NCBI GenBank assembly: GCA_900551675.1
Contig: URXH01000044.1
Span: 1 to 15,912, forward strand
Reading direction: 5' to 3'
Origin: an uncultured bacterium
Lineage (GTDB): Bacteria; Cyanobacteriota; Vampirovibrionia; Gastranaerophilales; Gastranaerophilaceae
DNA length: 15,912 nucleotides
The notes below the pieces were generated by a model. That model made no database searches. It was not told the origin of the DNA and saw only the letters and a list, made by a program, of their open reading frames with translations. This document shows, piece after piece, positions 6,068 to 13,503 of this stretch. The number at the start of each line of letters is the position of its first letter. Position 1 is the first letter of the stretch. The translations under genes and the position numbers were made by a program.

Positions 6068-7328
6068 CATCTACAATTTTTTCAGCAGGAGCCAAACCCG
6101 GTTCCAGATCAGAACCGGTAATTAATTTTCTGAATGCAAACTGTGCTTTCGGCAGAACATAAGCAAGAAGGAAACTGCTCAGGGCTACATTAGTTAAAAT
6201 GTTTGCAGATTTTGCAATCCTTGCCTGCTTCAGATAGCCGTTGAAATCATTAGTTTTTAGAGCTTTTTTAGCAAATTCTTCTATGTCATTTCTGAATTTG
6301 CCGAGCTTTTTAATATCAACATATTCTCTCGGGTCTCTTACACCGTTATCAAGCATTTTTATTTTGTCGAATTTCTTTGCATACTTTATAAATAGAGTAT
6401 CTTTATTTTCAGTGTTGTCTACAAATTTTAAAAGTTCCTCGGCAGATGCTCCGGAAGGTAGTTGTAAAGTTCCCTCTTTAATTTGTTTTGAAAATTCTTT
6501 ATCAGCAAGCATTACAGGATCCAATTCGACTCCGGTAAGCTTATTTAACCCTTTTTCAATCCATTTTGGCGCTACAAAGTTTAAAAACATCATGCCTGCC
6601 ATTTTGAATGACAAATCATAACGTTCATTTTTATTGCGCGCTGTTGCAACACGCCCGATTGCATAACCGCCATCCGTTACAGCCATTTTGTCCTGAGCCG
6701 AGAAATTCGCAGCCCTGGGGATCCAATTTCCCGTAAAGTTTACGTCTTTAGATTTATAAAATCTGTCTTTTTGTAAAAAACTTACAGGAGATGTTTTTTT
6801 CTTTTCAGCTTCTTTTTTTCTCAAATTTTCTATCTTCCTTGCGGAAGATGCAAATATGAGCTTAGGCAGAATAAATCCCATAAACAAAATCGGAATTGTT
6901 GTTGAAGCTACGAATTTTCCTGCGAGCAATTTCTCATACAATTTTTTGTTTTCTTTTGCTTTGAGAAGATCTTTTACAGCATCAGGTGCGATATCTTTAA
7001 ATTTTTTAATATTATAGTCAATTCCCTGAATACCTTCTTCTTCTTTGAATAATTTCAAATTAACTTTAGGATTTAAACCGCGTGTTTTTATATATTTATC
7101 GCAAATCCAGCCAACAAGGGGTATACCTCCCAGCCAAACTGCGGACGTTGCATATTCATCAAGAAATCTTTCACGTGCAGCAAGGTATGCAATCCCTTTA
7201 GATTCTTTTTTATTTTGATCATAGGTCAGAATAATTTTTGTAGGGACTTCTATCCCGCAATCGCGGACTATAAGGGGGTATACACTGCTGTTATTGCCTA
7301 TTGCCGAAATTATATTTGTTATTGTCAT
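6060..7328 (-). CDS. Hypothetical membrane protein with repeated hydrophobic-PK segments
   Basis: Unrecognised 422-aa protein. Hydrophobic segments are at about 59-80, 136-160, 240-256 and 375-396, so it is probably an inner-membrane protein with up to four helices. Three segments end alike: FMGFILPKLIFA, FLNFVAPKWIEK and LAYVLPKAQFAF, which suggests an internally repeated membrane hairpin unit. The stretch between the second and third segments is strongly basic (RKKEAEKKK) and contains VNFTGNW, similar to the short FTG/FSG motifs in other hypothetical proteins I associate with Gastranaerophilales. The ATG at 7328 follows GGAGAAA. A terminator-like hairpin lies only about 28 nt upstream, which suggests control by attenuation. 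It overlaps the acyltransferase gene tail-to-tail by 8 nt. The gene is real; function unknown. Confidence 0.8.
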   Translation of the reverse strand: MTITNIISAIGNNSSVYPLIVRDCGIEVPTKIILTYDQNKKESKGIAYLAARERFLDEYATSAVWLGGIPLVGWICDKYIKTRGLNPKVNLKLFKEEEGIQGIDYNIKKFKDIAPDAVKDLLKAKENKKLYEKLLAGKFVASTTIPILFMGFILPKLIFASSARKIENLRKKEAEKKKTSPVSFLQKDRFYKSKDVNFTGNWIPRAANFSAQDKMAVTDGGYAIGRVATARNKNERYDLSFKMAGMMFLNFVAPKWIEKGLNKLTGVELDPVMLADKEFSKQIKEGTLQLPSGASAEELLKFVDNTENKDTLFIKYAKKFDKIKMLDNGVRDPREYVDIKKLGKFRNDIEEFAKKALKTNDFNGYLKQARIAKSANILTNVALSSFLLAYVLPKAQFAFRKLITGSDLEPGLAPAEKIVDAK

Positions 7329-7355
7329 TTTTTTATTTCTCCAATTCTTTATAAT

Positions 7356-7406
7356 AAAAATAGCCTCACAAACGCTTCATTCGGGGTTCCTTGAAAGACT
7401 ATTTTT
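7356..7406 (-). terminator. Terminator-like hairpin directly before the membrane protein gene
   Basis: On the minus strand a 12-bp stem (AAAAATAGTCTT with GAGGCTATTTTT, two G-T pairs) encloses a 27-nt loop and is followed by T-rich TTTTTATTAT. Only 27 nt remain between it and the next start codon, just enough for the ribosome binding site. It either ends the upstream gene's transcript or acts as an attenuator in the leader of the membrane protein gene. Confidence 0.5.
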
Positions 7407-7431
7407 ATCAGAATTGAATTTTATCTACATT

Positions 7432-7510
7432 ATTCTTTAAAAGCGCGTAACATCAATTCATAGCCTTCCAAGGGATCTATGATGATGTAAATGATGAAAT
7501 TTTAAAGAAT
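7432..7510 (-). repeat. Nested stem-loop in intergenic leader
   Basis: A perfect 11-bp inverted repeat, ATTCTTTAAAA (7432-7442) / TTTTAAAGAAT (7500-7510), encloses 57 nt. Inside it is a second hairpin: ACATCA (7450-7455) pairs with TGATGT (7483-7488), CATAG (7459-7463) with CTATG (7477-7481), and CCTT with AAGG at the tip, with small bulges. No known riboswitch or T-box consensus was recognised. The 5' arms on the minus strand lie inside the small His-rich reading frame. Confidence 0.55.
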
Positions 7511-7523
7511 TGATTTTTAACAT
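7458..7523 (-). CDS. Possible His-rich leader peptide (21 aa)
   Basis: A short frame encoding MLKINSLKFHHLHHHRSLGR plus a final Leu, with five His codons, all CAT, within six positions (10-15). The ATG at 7523 is preceded by TAAGGAAATATAA, a good Shine-Dalgarno at workable spacing, which raises the chance that it is translated. The frame runs through the 5' arms of the stem-loop at 7432-7510, and a terminator-like hairpin follows about 50 nt after the stop. This layout resembles amino-acid-responsive attenuators such as the enteric his leader. However, the downstream gene is not a recognisable histidine gene, and the length is short enough to arise by chance. Confidence 0.35.
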   Translation of the reverse strand: MLKINSLKFHHLHHHRSLGRL

Positions 7524-7588
7524 TTATATTTCCTTATGGGTTATATGCTAACTTAAAAAATGAAATTTTGCAATACCTTGTTTTACAA

Positions 7589-8101
7589 TTATTTTAAAGA
7601 CTTATAATAATTAACCCAAAAACTGTTTGCTAAAGTAAATTTTCGCTCCAGTTCTTTACTTACGGCATCTCTTTGAGCATAAACCGAACGGCGAAATTCT
7701 TTAGTTTTGTCGTATTGGTTATTATAATCATCTGCAAGGGATTTATTTACACTTGCTAGTTCGTCTGATTTAACACTGTTAAAAGCATCTTTTAAGCTGT
7801 TGCCTTTAATCTTTAAAATTTTTGGTTTTACATTTTCTAACCCTGGAATAAAGCCGATTTCGTCAACTGCAGACAAAACAAATTCCGCTGTTTTTTCATT
7901 TTTGTTATATAATCCGTCAGATAAGACAAAAACATCGGCATTAATATCTTTAATTTTAGCCGATTTTTCCAAAATATCAGCAAATTCAGCCCCGTCAGCC
8001 AATAATTTTTTACATAAATTATGACTTATTCCGCCGGAAAATGCCGGAGATTTTACAACGGGCTGATACTGTGTATTACTCTGAATTCTGTTAACTTGCA
8101 T
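7589..8101 (-). CDS. Hypothetical protein, lineage-type FSGG N-terminus
   Basis: Unrecognised soluble protein of 170 aa. The N-terminus MQVNRIQSNTQYQPVVKSP followed by AFSGG (20-24) has the polar, Asn/Gln-rich lead-in ending in F-S/T-G that I associate with many uncharacterised Gastranaerophilales proteins. The middle alternates beta-like stretches (NADVFVLSDGLY) and charged helices. The last 55 residues are a charged helix rich in Lys, Arg and Tyr, possibly coiled. No signal peptide or membrane segment is seen. An upstream in-frame ATG at 8125 exists, but AAAGGAG sits at the right distance from the ATG at 8101, so I chose the latter. It lies 66 nt after the DUF167 gene and may share its transcript. 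Function unknown. Confidence 0.78.
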   Translation of the reverse strand: MQVNRIQSNTQYQPVVKSPAFSGGISHNLCKKLLADGAEFADILEKSAKIKDINADVFVLSDGLYNKNEKTAEFVLSAVDEIGFIPGLENVKPKILKIKGNSLKDAFNSVKSDELASVNKSLADDYNNQYDKTKEFRRSVYAQRDAVSKELERKFTLANSFWVNYYKSLK

Positions 8102-8167
8102 TTGTACTCCTTTATTTTTATGCAATATAAAAAAGCTGAATAAGTTTTGTTGCCATTTTTATACTAT

Positions 8168-8455
8168 TTAGTTTACAAAACTTTTCAATTTCTCTATAAC
8201 ATCAATATCTTTTGAACGAACCAGCAGAGTTTTTTCTTTACCGGAATGGCCTTTTAGAATTTCAATAGAAGTTTTAGGAACTTTTAAATTTTTAGAAAGA
8301 AATTCTATAAGGGCTTTGTTTGCCTTGCCATCGACAGGCTGGGCTGTTATTTTTATCTTAAAAATTCCGTCATCTGTTTTTATTATTTCATTTTTCGAAG
8401 CATTCGGAGAAATTTTCAGATTTATTATATAACCGTCATTTGTTTCTTTTAACAT
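8168..8455 (-). CDS. DUF167 / YggU family protein
   Basis: A 95-aa protein of the widespread DUF167 (YggU) family, whose usual length is about 95-100 aa. Landmarks are LKISPNASKNEI (13-24), the central VDGKANKALIEFL (41-53) and KGHSGKEKTLLV (68-79), all typical of the fold. No biochemical role is established for the family. In many bacteria it is encoded beside YggT-type membrane proteins, but not here. The ATG at 8455 follows AAGGA. An in-frame ATG at 8485 would add ten residues not seen in the family. It diverges from the (p)ppGpp synthetase gene across a 73-nt control region, which contains a 7-bp inverted repeat AATGAAA/TTTCATT (8471-8486). Family call is secure. Confidence 0.9.
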   Translation of the reverse strand: MLKETNDGYIINLKISPNASKNEIIKTDDGIFKIKITAQPVDGKANKALIEFLSKNLKVPKTSIEILKGHSGKEKTLLVRSKDIDVIEKLKSFVN

Positions 8456-8490
8456 TTTATAATCCTTATGAATGAAATTTTTCATTTTAC

Positions 8491-8519
8491 TTGAAAATTT
8501 CTGATAAAATCTGTATTAT
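8491..8519 (+). promoter_or_regulatory. Promoter of the (p)ppGpp synthetase/hydrolase gene
   Basis: TTGAAA (8491-8496), a 17-bp spacer and TATTAT (8514-8519). The expected transcription start is at about 8526, 2-4 nt before the ATG at 8529, and no Shine-Dalgarno sequence exists. A second candidate, the extended -10 TGATAAAAT (8502-8510), would give a leader of about 12 nt, also without a Shine-Dalgarno. Confidence 0.65.
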
Positions 8520-8528
8520 GATTATATC

Positions 8529-10748
8529 ATGAGCGAAAAACCACTTTTTGATGATATAAAAAAAGAACTTATAGCGCAAAACAGAGAACCCGAAGAAATT
8601 GAACAGATAGAAAAGGCATATCTTTTTGCCAAACGTCTGCATGAAGGTCAGTACAGAATTTCTGAAGAACCTTATATTATTCATCCTGTGGAAGTCGCCA
8701 AAATTCTTGCAGGTTTAAAAGTGGATTCTCATACTCTTGAAGCAGCATTCCTGCATGATATTCTTGAAGATACTGACACCAAACCCGAAGAAATAGAAAA
8801 ACTTTTCGGCAAAGATGTTCTGACACTTGTTCAGGGAGTAACAAAACTCGGGAAACTACAGTTCAAATCAAATGAAGAACGGCAGGCCGAAAACTTCCGC
8901 AGACTCTTCATTGCAATGGCTAGCGACATAAGAATAGTTTTCTTAAAACTTGCAGACAGACTGCATAATATGCGTACGCTGAATTTTATGACCGCAAGCA
9001 AGCAGCAAAAAATTGCAAGAGAAACACTTGATATTTTTGCTCCGCTTGCCAACCGTTTAGGGATCTATAAAATCAAAGCAGAACTTGAAGATTTATCTTT
9101 ACGGTATCTTGAACCGGATAAATATTTTGAAATAGCACGTCTGGTATCTCAAACCAAAGCAAGCAGAGAAGAAACCGTAAAAATACTTATTGATAAAATT
9201 ACTGCAGATGTAAAAAAAGCAGGTATCAACGCACAGATTACAGGGCGTGCAAAGCATTATTACAGTATTTACAGCAAAATGAAACGTTTGAATATTGCAT
9301 TCCACGATCTTTACGACATTACTGCTGTAAGAGTTATCGTTGATACAGAAAAAGAATGTTATGAAGTATTAGGGCTTATACATTCACAATTCAAGCCTAT
9401 ACCGGGGAGATTTAAAGATTATATAGCAATGCCGAAAGGCAACATGTACCAGTCCCTGCATACTTCTGTTATCGGACCGCGCTCAAAACCTCTTGAAGTT
9501 CAAATAAGAACATGGGAAATGCATGAAGTTGCAGAATACGGTATTGCAGCCCACTGGAGATATAAAGAAAAAGGCTCGCAAAAAGCAAATAACCCTACAG
9601 ATATGCAGTTTTCCTGGATGAGAAAACTTGTTGAATATGATAAAGATATGTCATCTGCCGAAGATTACGTAAATTCGGTTAAGCTTGACCTGTTTTCCGA
9701 TCAGGTATTTGCCTTTACTCCTAACGGGGACGTATTTGACCTTCCGGTAAATGCAACACCTGTTGACTTCGCTTACAGAATTCACTCGGAAGTAGGAAAT
9801 AAAACAGTAGGAGCTTTAATAAACGGCAGAATTGCACAGCTTGACACCAAACTTCATAACGGCGATATCGTAGAGATTTTAACATCTAAGACACCTGCCC
9901 CGCGGCTTGACTGGCTAAATTTTGTCGTTACAAAACAGGCTGCGTCAAAAATTAAACAGTGGTTTAAGAAAAATAACCGCGATGAACATATTGAAGTCGG
10001 AAAGTCAAACCTTGAACATGAACTGACAAAATCCGTATTTGATGATTATATGAAATCAGGAGAGTTTGACAAAGTCGCCAAACAAATGAACTACCTGTCC
10101 GCAGAAGACTTATTTGCAGCTCTCGGTTACGGAGAGACAACTCTCAATAAAATTATCAATAAGCTGAAAAAGCCTGAAGCACCAAAACAGCCTGCAGGAA
10201 CTTTTCACGGAACAACCAGAAAAAAATCAGAAAAAGATATTATCGGTCTTGAAGGTTTAATGTATTCAATCGCCAGATGCTGTTCTCCTATTCCCGGAGA
10301 ACCGATTGTAGGTGTTGTAACACGTGCCAAAGGCGTTACAGTTCACAGAATGGACTGTCCGATGCTTGAACATATTGAACCTGAAAGATTAATGGATATC
10401 AGATGGTCAGGGGACAATGCCAACAAAACATACAATACTACAATAAGAGTTGAAACTGCCGAAAAACAAGGGCTTTTGAAAGATATTATTGCAGCAGTCT
10501 CTGATAACGGCACAAACATAAATTATGCAAATGTGAAATCCAAAAGCGGGAAAATCGGTATTATAGAACTCGGAATTGAACTTGACAATATTGAAACACT
10601 CAAAAAAGTAATTTTAAGCATTCAGGCAATTCCCGATGTATACAGTGTGAAACGTATCCAAACATCATATTCTACCCCGAATCTGCCCAAAAGAAATAAC
10701 GGCAAACCAAGACATAACAAAAATCCTAAAAAGAAGTCTTCGAAATAA
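8529..10748 (+). CDS. rel: Bifunctional (p)ppGpp synthetase/hydrolase (RelA/SpoT homologue)
   Basis: This full-length 739-aa long RSH enzyme makes and breaks the alarmone (p)ppGpp, controlling growth under starvation. The HD hydrolase domain has H52, HDILED (76-81) and ADRLHNMRT (142-150), so hydrolysis should be intact. The synthetase domain shows the YSIYSKM region (245-251), HDLYDITAVRV, GRFKDYIA (293-300) and QIRTWEMHEVAEYGIAAHW (325-343). The RFKD motif is the form found in bifunctional enzymes. A TGS domain follows (about 391-452), then the conserved CC motif RCCSPIPGE (583-591) and a C-terminal ACT domain (about 635-711). The tail from 719 is strongly basic and poorly conserved, and may contact RNA. 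One deviation is KGNMYQSLHT where most enzymes have NGYQSLHT. Transcription appears leaderless. Very secure. Confidence 0.97.
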   Translation: MSEKPLFDDIKKELIAQNREPEEIEQIEKAYLFAKRLHEGQYRISEEPYIIHPVEVAKILAGLKVDSHTLEAAFLHDILEDTDTKPEEIEKLFGKDVLTLVQGVTKLGKLQFKSNEERQAENFRRLFIAMASDIRIVFLKLADRLHNMRTLNFMTASKQQKIARETLDIFAPLANRLGIYKIKAELEDLSLRYLEPDKYFEIARLVSQTKASREETVKILIDKITADVKKAGINAQITGRAKHYYSIYSKMKRLNIAFHDLYDITAVRVIVDTEKECYEVLGLIHSQFKPIPGRFKDYIAMPKGNMYQSLHTSVIGPRSKPLEVQIRTWEMHEVAEYGIAAHWRYKEKGSQKANNPTDMQFSWMRKLVEYDKDMSSAEDYVNSVKLDLFSDQVFAFTPNGDVFDLPVNATPVDFAYRIHSEVGNKTVGALINGRIAQLDTKLHNGDIVEILTSKTPAPRLDWLNFVVTKQAASKIKQWFKKNNRDEHIEVGKSNLEHELTKSVFDDYMKSGEFDKVAKQMNYLSAEDLFAALGYGETTLNKIINKLKKPEAPKQPAGTFHGTTRKKSEKDIIGLEGLMYSIARCCSPIPGEPIVGVVTRAKGVTVHRMDCPMLEHIEPERLMDIRWSGDNANKTYNTTIRVETAEKQGLLKDIIAAVSDNGTNINYANVKSKSGKIGIIELGIELDNIETLKKVILSIQAIPDVYSVKRIQTSYSTPNLPKRNNGKPRHNKNPKKKSSK

Positions 10749-10768
10749 CTAAACAAAAATTAATCAAT

Positions 10769-10796
10769 TTGCTATATTACCGATTGCTGATAAAAT
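10769..10796 (+). promoter_or_regulatory. Promoter of the sensor kinase gene, leaderless type
   Basis: TTGCTA (10769-10774), a 16-bp spacer, and the extended -10 TGATAAAAT (10788-10796). The start of transcription would fall at about 10803, directly at the ATG (10804). The sequence CTGATAAAAT recurs upstream of the (p)ppGpp synthetase gene at 8501-8510. Confidence 0.6.
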
Positions 10797-10803
10797 TAAT
10801 AGT

Positions 10804-12492
10804 ATGATTAAGATTTTGCTGGTATCGGAAGATAATAAAAATATAGAAAAATTCAGCGGAATATTCAGTAAAAACAGCTATGATTTTTCTGTTATGAGTG
10901 ATGAAACACTTATTTTTGATGTAATAAGCGCAGAACCACCCGATGCTATCCTCATTGACGGAACAATAGCAAACCTTAAAAACTTTAACAAAAAAATTAA
11001 ATCTATATGCGAAAATACAGTAATTATCTTTTTAATAAATTCTCAAAAAATCGATAAAGAATTGATCAAATATGCCAATGCATTTTTCACAGATGAAATG
11101 CAGGAAGATTTTATTCTTTCGACAATTAATATAAATCTTAGAATGAAAAATTCTCTTGATATGCTCTCCAATTCCAACAAAGATCTGGCAGACAGTTTAT
11201 ACAGGCTTAATGCATTATACAGCACAAGTTCACAATTTGCAGGAACACTTGATAAGGCAAAGCTTATTCAATACATGATAGAGGGCATGGACAAGGCGTT
11301 GAGTTTTTCGCTCACATGCACTTTATCAATGTGTAACGGAGATGAGCCTGTCCTAATTCTAAATTCGCTTTATGAACTTTCTGAAGAACTCGTTGAAGCG
11401 TTAAAGTTACGCACAATATTAAATTACAATTCCGTTTTCGAAGGTAAAGAAGCTCCAGTTAAAATTAACGGCGAAAATTTAAAAATTATAAAGCAAATAA
11501 AATATCCAGCAAGCAGGTTTACATTCAATCTTTTCCAATTTGACAACATGTTTGCCCCGATTAGACTCGGCGAAACATTTTTCGGCTGTATTGAAATATT
11601 CAAGGAAACATCATTTACACCTGAAGATGCTACCTGTTTTCAGACAATTGCACAGCAGGTATCAGTTCCTTTAAAAAGCGCAGCACTGTATCAAGAAATA
11701 ATTGAAACAAACGCAAAACTTGAAAAATTAGAAAGACTTAAATCAGAATTTATTTCCATAGTATCTCATGAATTGAGAACGCCTTTAACATCGATAAAAA
11801 ATTCGCTTGATATCTTGATGAGCGGAAGATGCGGTGAAATAACACCATCCGCTGACAAATTCCTTTCTATGGCTATGAGAAATGTACAAAGACTCTCGGG
11901 AATTATCAACGATCTCTTAGATTTATCAAAAATTGAAGCTGGTAAAATGGATTTCAACTTTGCACCGCTTAATATTAATATCGTAATAGATTATGTTAAA
12001 ACAGTACTTTCCGAAGTTGCGAAAACTAAGGGGCTGACAATTATAACAGATGAAGCAGAAAATATTCCGGATATTACGGCAGATTCGCAAAGGCTGGAGC
12101 AGGTTCTGACAAATCTTGTCTCAAATGCGATTAAATTCACTCCTGAAAATAAAACAATAAAAATATCATCATCACTGGTCAATTCCAAAGATATAAAAAT
12201 TAATGAGTATTTTAAAGATTTAATAAAACTGACAGACTGTGATTATGTGCAGGTTTGCGTAGAAGATCAGGGAATAGGAATCGCTGAAAAAGATCTGCTT
12301 CACGCATTTGACAAATTTGCGCAGATAGAAAATTCTCTATCAAGAAAAGCCGGCGGAACAGGCCTGGGGCTTCCAATTGCAAAACAGTTATTAGAAGCTC
12401 ACAATGGCGCCATCTGGTGCGACAGCGAGCTTAATAAAGGGTCAAAATTCTGTTTTGTAATTCCTGTTTCTAATATTCCAAGTCCGGTTTGA
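10804..12492 (+). CDS. Cytoplasmic sensor histidine kinase with receiver-like and GAF-like domains
   Basis: A 562-aa sensor kinase without membrane helices. Residues 1-115 resemble a receiver domain: a possible phosphoacceptor Asp52 (AILIDG) remains, but the acidic pocket reads VSEDN and no Lys is visible near position 100 (FFTDEMQE), so it is probably a pseudo-receiver. Residues about 140-295 look GAF-like, with FAPIRLGETFFGCIEIF as the core strands. A short coiled coil (297-313) leads to the HisKA domain with phosphorylated His322 (SHELRTPLTS). The HATPase domain has N-box NLVSNAIKF (437-445), G1 DQGIGI (488-493) and G2 GGTGLGL (517-523). The kinase core is intact. A free response regulator lies 1 kb downstream and may be the partner (inference). 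The gene overlaps the convergent gene by 23 nt. Confidence 0.93.
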   Translation: MIKILLVSEDNKNIEKFSGIFSKNSYDFSVMSDETLIFDVISAEPPDAILIDGTIANLKNFNKKIKSICENTVIIFLINSQKIDKELIKYANAFFTDEMQEDFILSTININLRMKNSLDMLSNSNKDLADSLYRLNALYSTSSQFAGTLDKAKLIQYMIEGMDKALSFSLTCTLSMCNGDEPVLILNSLYELSEELVEALKLRTILNYNSVFEGKEAPVKINGENLKIIKQIKYPASRFTFNLFQFDNMFAPIRLGETFFGCIEIFKETSFTPEDATCFQTIAQQVSVPLKSAALYQEIIETNAKLEKLERLKSEFISIVSHELRTPLTSIKNSLDILMSGRCGEITPSADKFLSMAMRNVQRLSGIINDLLDLSKIEAGKMDFNFAPLNINIVIDYVKTVLSEVAKTKGLTIITDEAENIPDITADSQRLEQVLTNLVSNAIKFTPENKTIKISSSLVNSKDIKINEYFKDLIKLTDCDYVQVCVEDQGIGIAEKDLLHAFDKFAQIENSLSRKAGGTGLGLPIAKQLLEAHNGAIWCDSELNKGSKFCFVIPVSNIPSPV

Positions 12493-13333
12493 TATTTCCA
12501 TTTTTCAAAGATTCAATATCAATATTCTGTTTTGCCCTGGCGAAATTAACGTTATGATTTACAAAATCTACAATATTTATGGGTTTTCCTTCTTTTGCCA
12601 GTACTTTTGCCATTTGTGGAAGCTGTTTTAGATTTTCTTCAACCTGCATTAAAGGAGCATTGCTATTTACAAAGCTATTAAGATATATAGGATTTTCTCC
12701 AGGGAGTTTATCTGCAGCTTTTGAAAGTTTTGAAATAAGTGCGATTTTTTCAGGCTTTGCAGCACGATTTATTAAAGTAGCAATAAGGTCTACAAAATTT
12801 TTCTCCTTTGAATAATCCATAGTATACCCGCCGCTAAGAGTCTGTTCAGCGAGTTGTTTAACAATTGGTTTTGCAGCAGCAAGGTGCTTGGCGGCTTCAG
12901 GATGGTCAAACATACCAACTGCAGATGCTAAAAAATATTTTGATGCTGTGCTATCTGTTTGATTTATAACTTCCTGAGCAAAATTCAAAGCTTCAGGATT
13001 TTCTTTTGAAGCTTTAGGCAATTTTTCTATTAAAGCCGCAAATAAACTCTTGCCATTTGCAACCAATTTTTTCATATCAATATTAGTATTCAACATTTCG
13101 TACTTGTTAGCTAATTCGCAAATATCAGATACCAAGCCCAAATGTTTTGGATTTATAGATTTTAATTCGTTTTTAAACTGCGCAACTTCAGGGTTACGTT
13201 CTGCAAAATATTCAATATTTTCAATCAATTGTTCTGTTGTTCTTGTATCAAGCGGTTTTGTATGTGCACCCATAACTTGAAATCCGCCAAATCTAAATAC
13301 CGGGGTATGTTTAACTGCATTAAATAGAGACAT
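12470..13333 (-). CDS. Hypothetical helical protein
   Basis: Unrecognised 287-aa soluble protein. After a short N-terminal lead with FRFGG (13-17), the chain is almost entirely predicted helix, rich in Ala, Lys, Glu and Leu, in segments of about 30-40 residues that look like helical-repeat (ARM/HEAT-like) packing. Examples are KYFLASAVGMFDHPEAAKHL and LIATLINRAAKPEKIALI. No signal peptide, membrane segment or catalytic motif is visible. The ATG at 13333 follows GAAAGGAA at slightly long spacing. It is divergent from the response regulator gene, and its 3' end overlaps the sensor kinase gene by 23 nt. The N-terminal style suggests a lineage-specific protein. Function unknown. Confidence 0.77.
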   Translation of the reverse strand: MSLFNAVKHTPVFRFGGFQVMGAHTKPLDTRTTEQLIENIEYFAERNPEVAQFKNELKSINPKHLGLVSDICELANKYEMLNTNIDMKKLVANGKSLFAALIEKLPKASKENPEALNFAQEVINQTDSTASKYFLASAVGMFDHPEAAKHLAAAKPIVKQLAEQTLSGGYTMDYSKEKNFVDLIATLINRAAKPEKIALISKLSKAADKLPGENPIYLNSFVNSNAPLMQVEENLKQLPQMAKVLAKEGKPINIVDFVNHNVNFARAKQNIDIESLKNGNIKPDLEY

Positions 13334-13453
13334 AATCGAAAATTCCTTTCACTTGTATATTAACTAAAGTTATAATACAGCTAAACGTTAAAATTTGTTA
13401 CTATAAGACCGATTTATTACAAAATTTTACAAAATAGAAGTAGATTTTGTATA

Positions 13454-13462
13454 TGCTATAAT
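13454..13462 (+). promoter_or_regulatory. Extended -10 promoter for the response regulator operon
   Basis: TGCTATAAT is a perfect extended -10 element. No good -35 lies 16-18 bp upstream, as expected for this promoter type. Transcription would start near 13469, giving a leader of about 35 nt with a small CCG/CGG hairpin just before the strong Shine-Dalgarno GGAGG (13496-13500). The rest of the 170-nt divergent region (13334-13503) is AT-rich and shows no other clear element. Confidence 0.65.
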
Positions 13463-13503
13463 AAAATTAAGAGTATTGAAGCCGTTTTAGCGGTGGAGGA
13501 ATT

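Noticed and set aside
7430..7453. Seven-codon frame MLRAFKE after the His-rich frame
   Set aside because: Too short to support, no ribosome binding site of its own at good distance; it forms the 3' arm of the stem-loop.
7329..7588. Known riboswitch or T-box in the leader
   Set aside because: No T-box consensus and no riboswitch core I recognise could be found by eye; left as an unnamed structured element.
13426..13431. TTTACA as -35 for the response regulator promoter
   Set aside because: Spacing to the -10 is 25 bp, too long for a sigma-70 type promoter; the extended -10 alone explains it.
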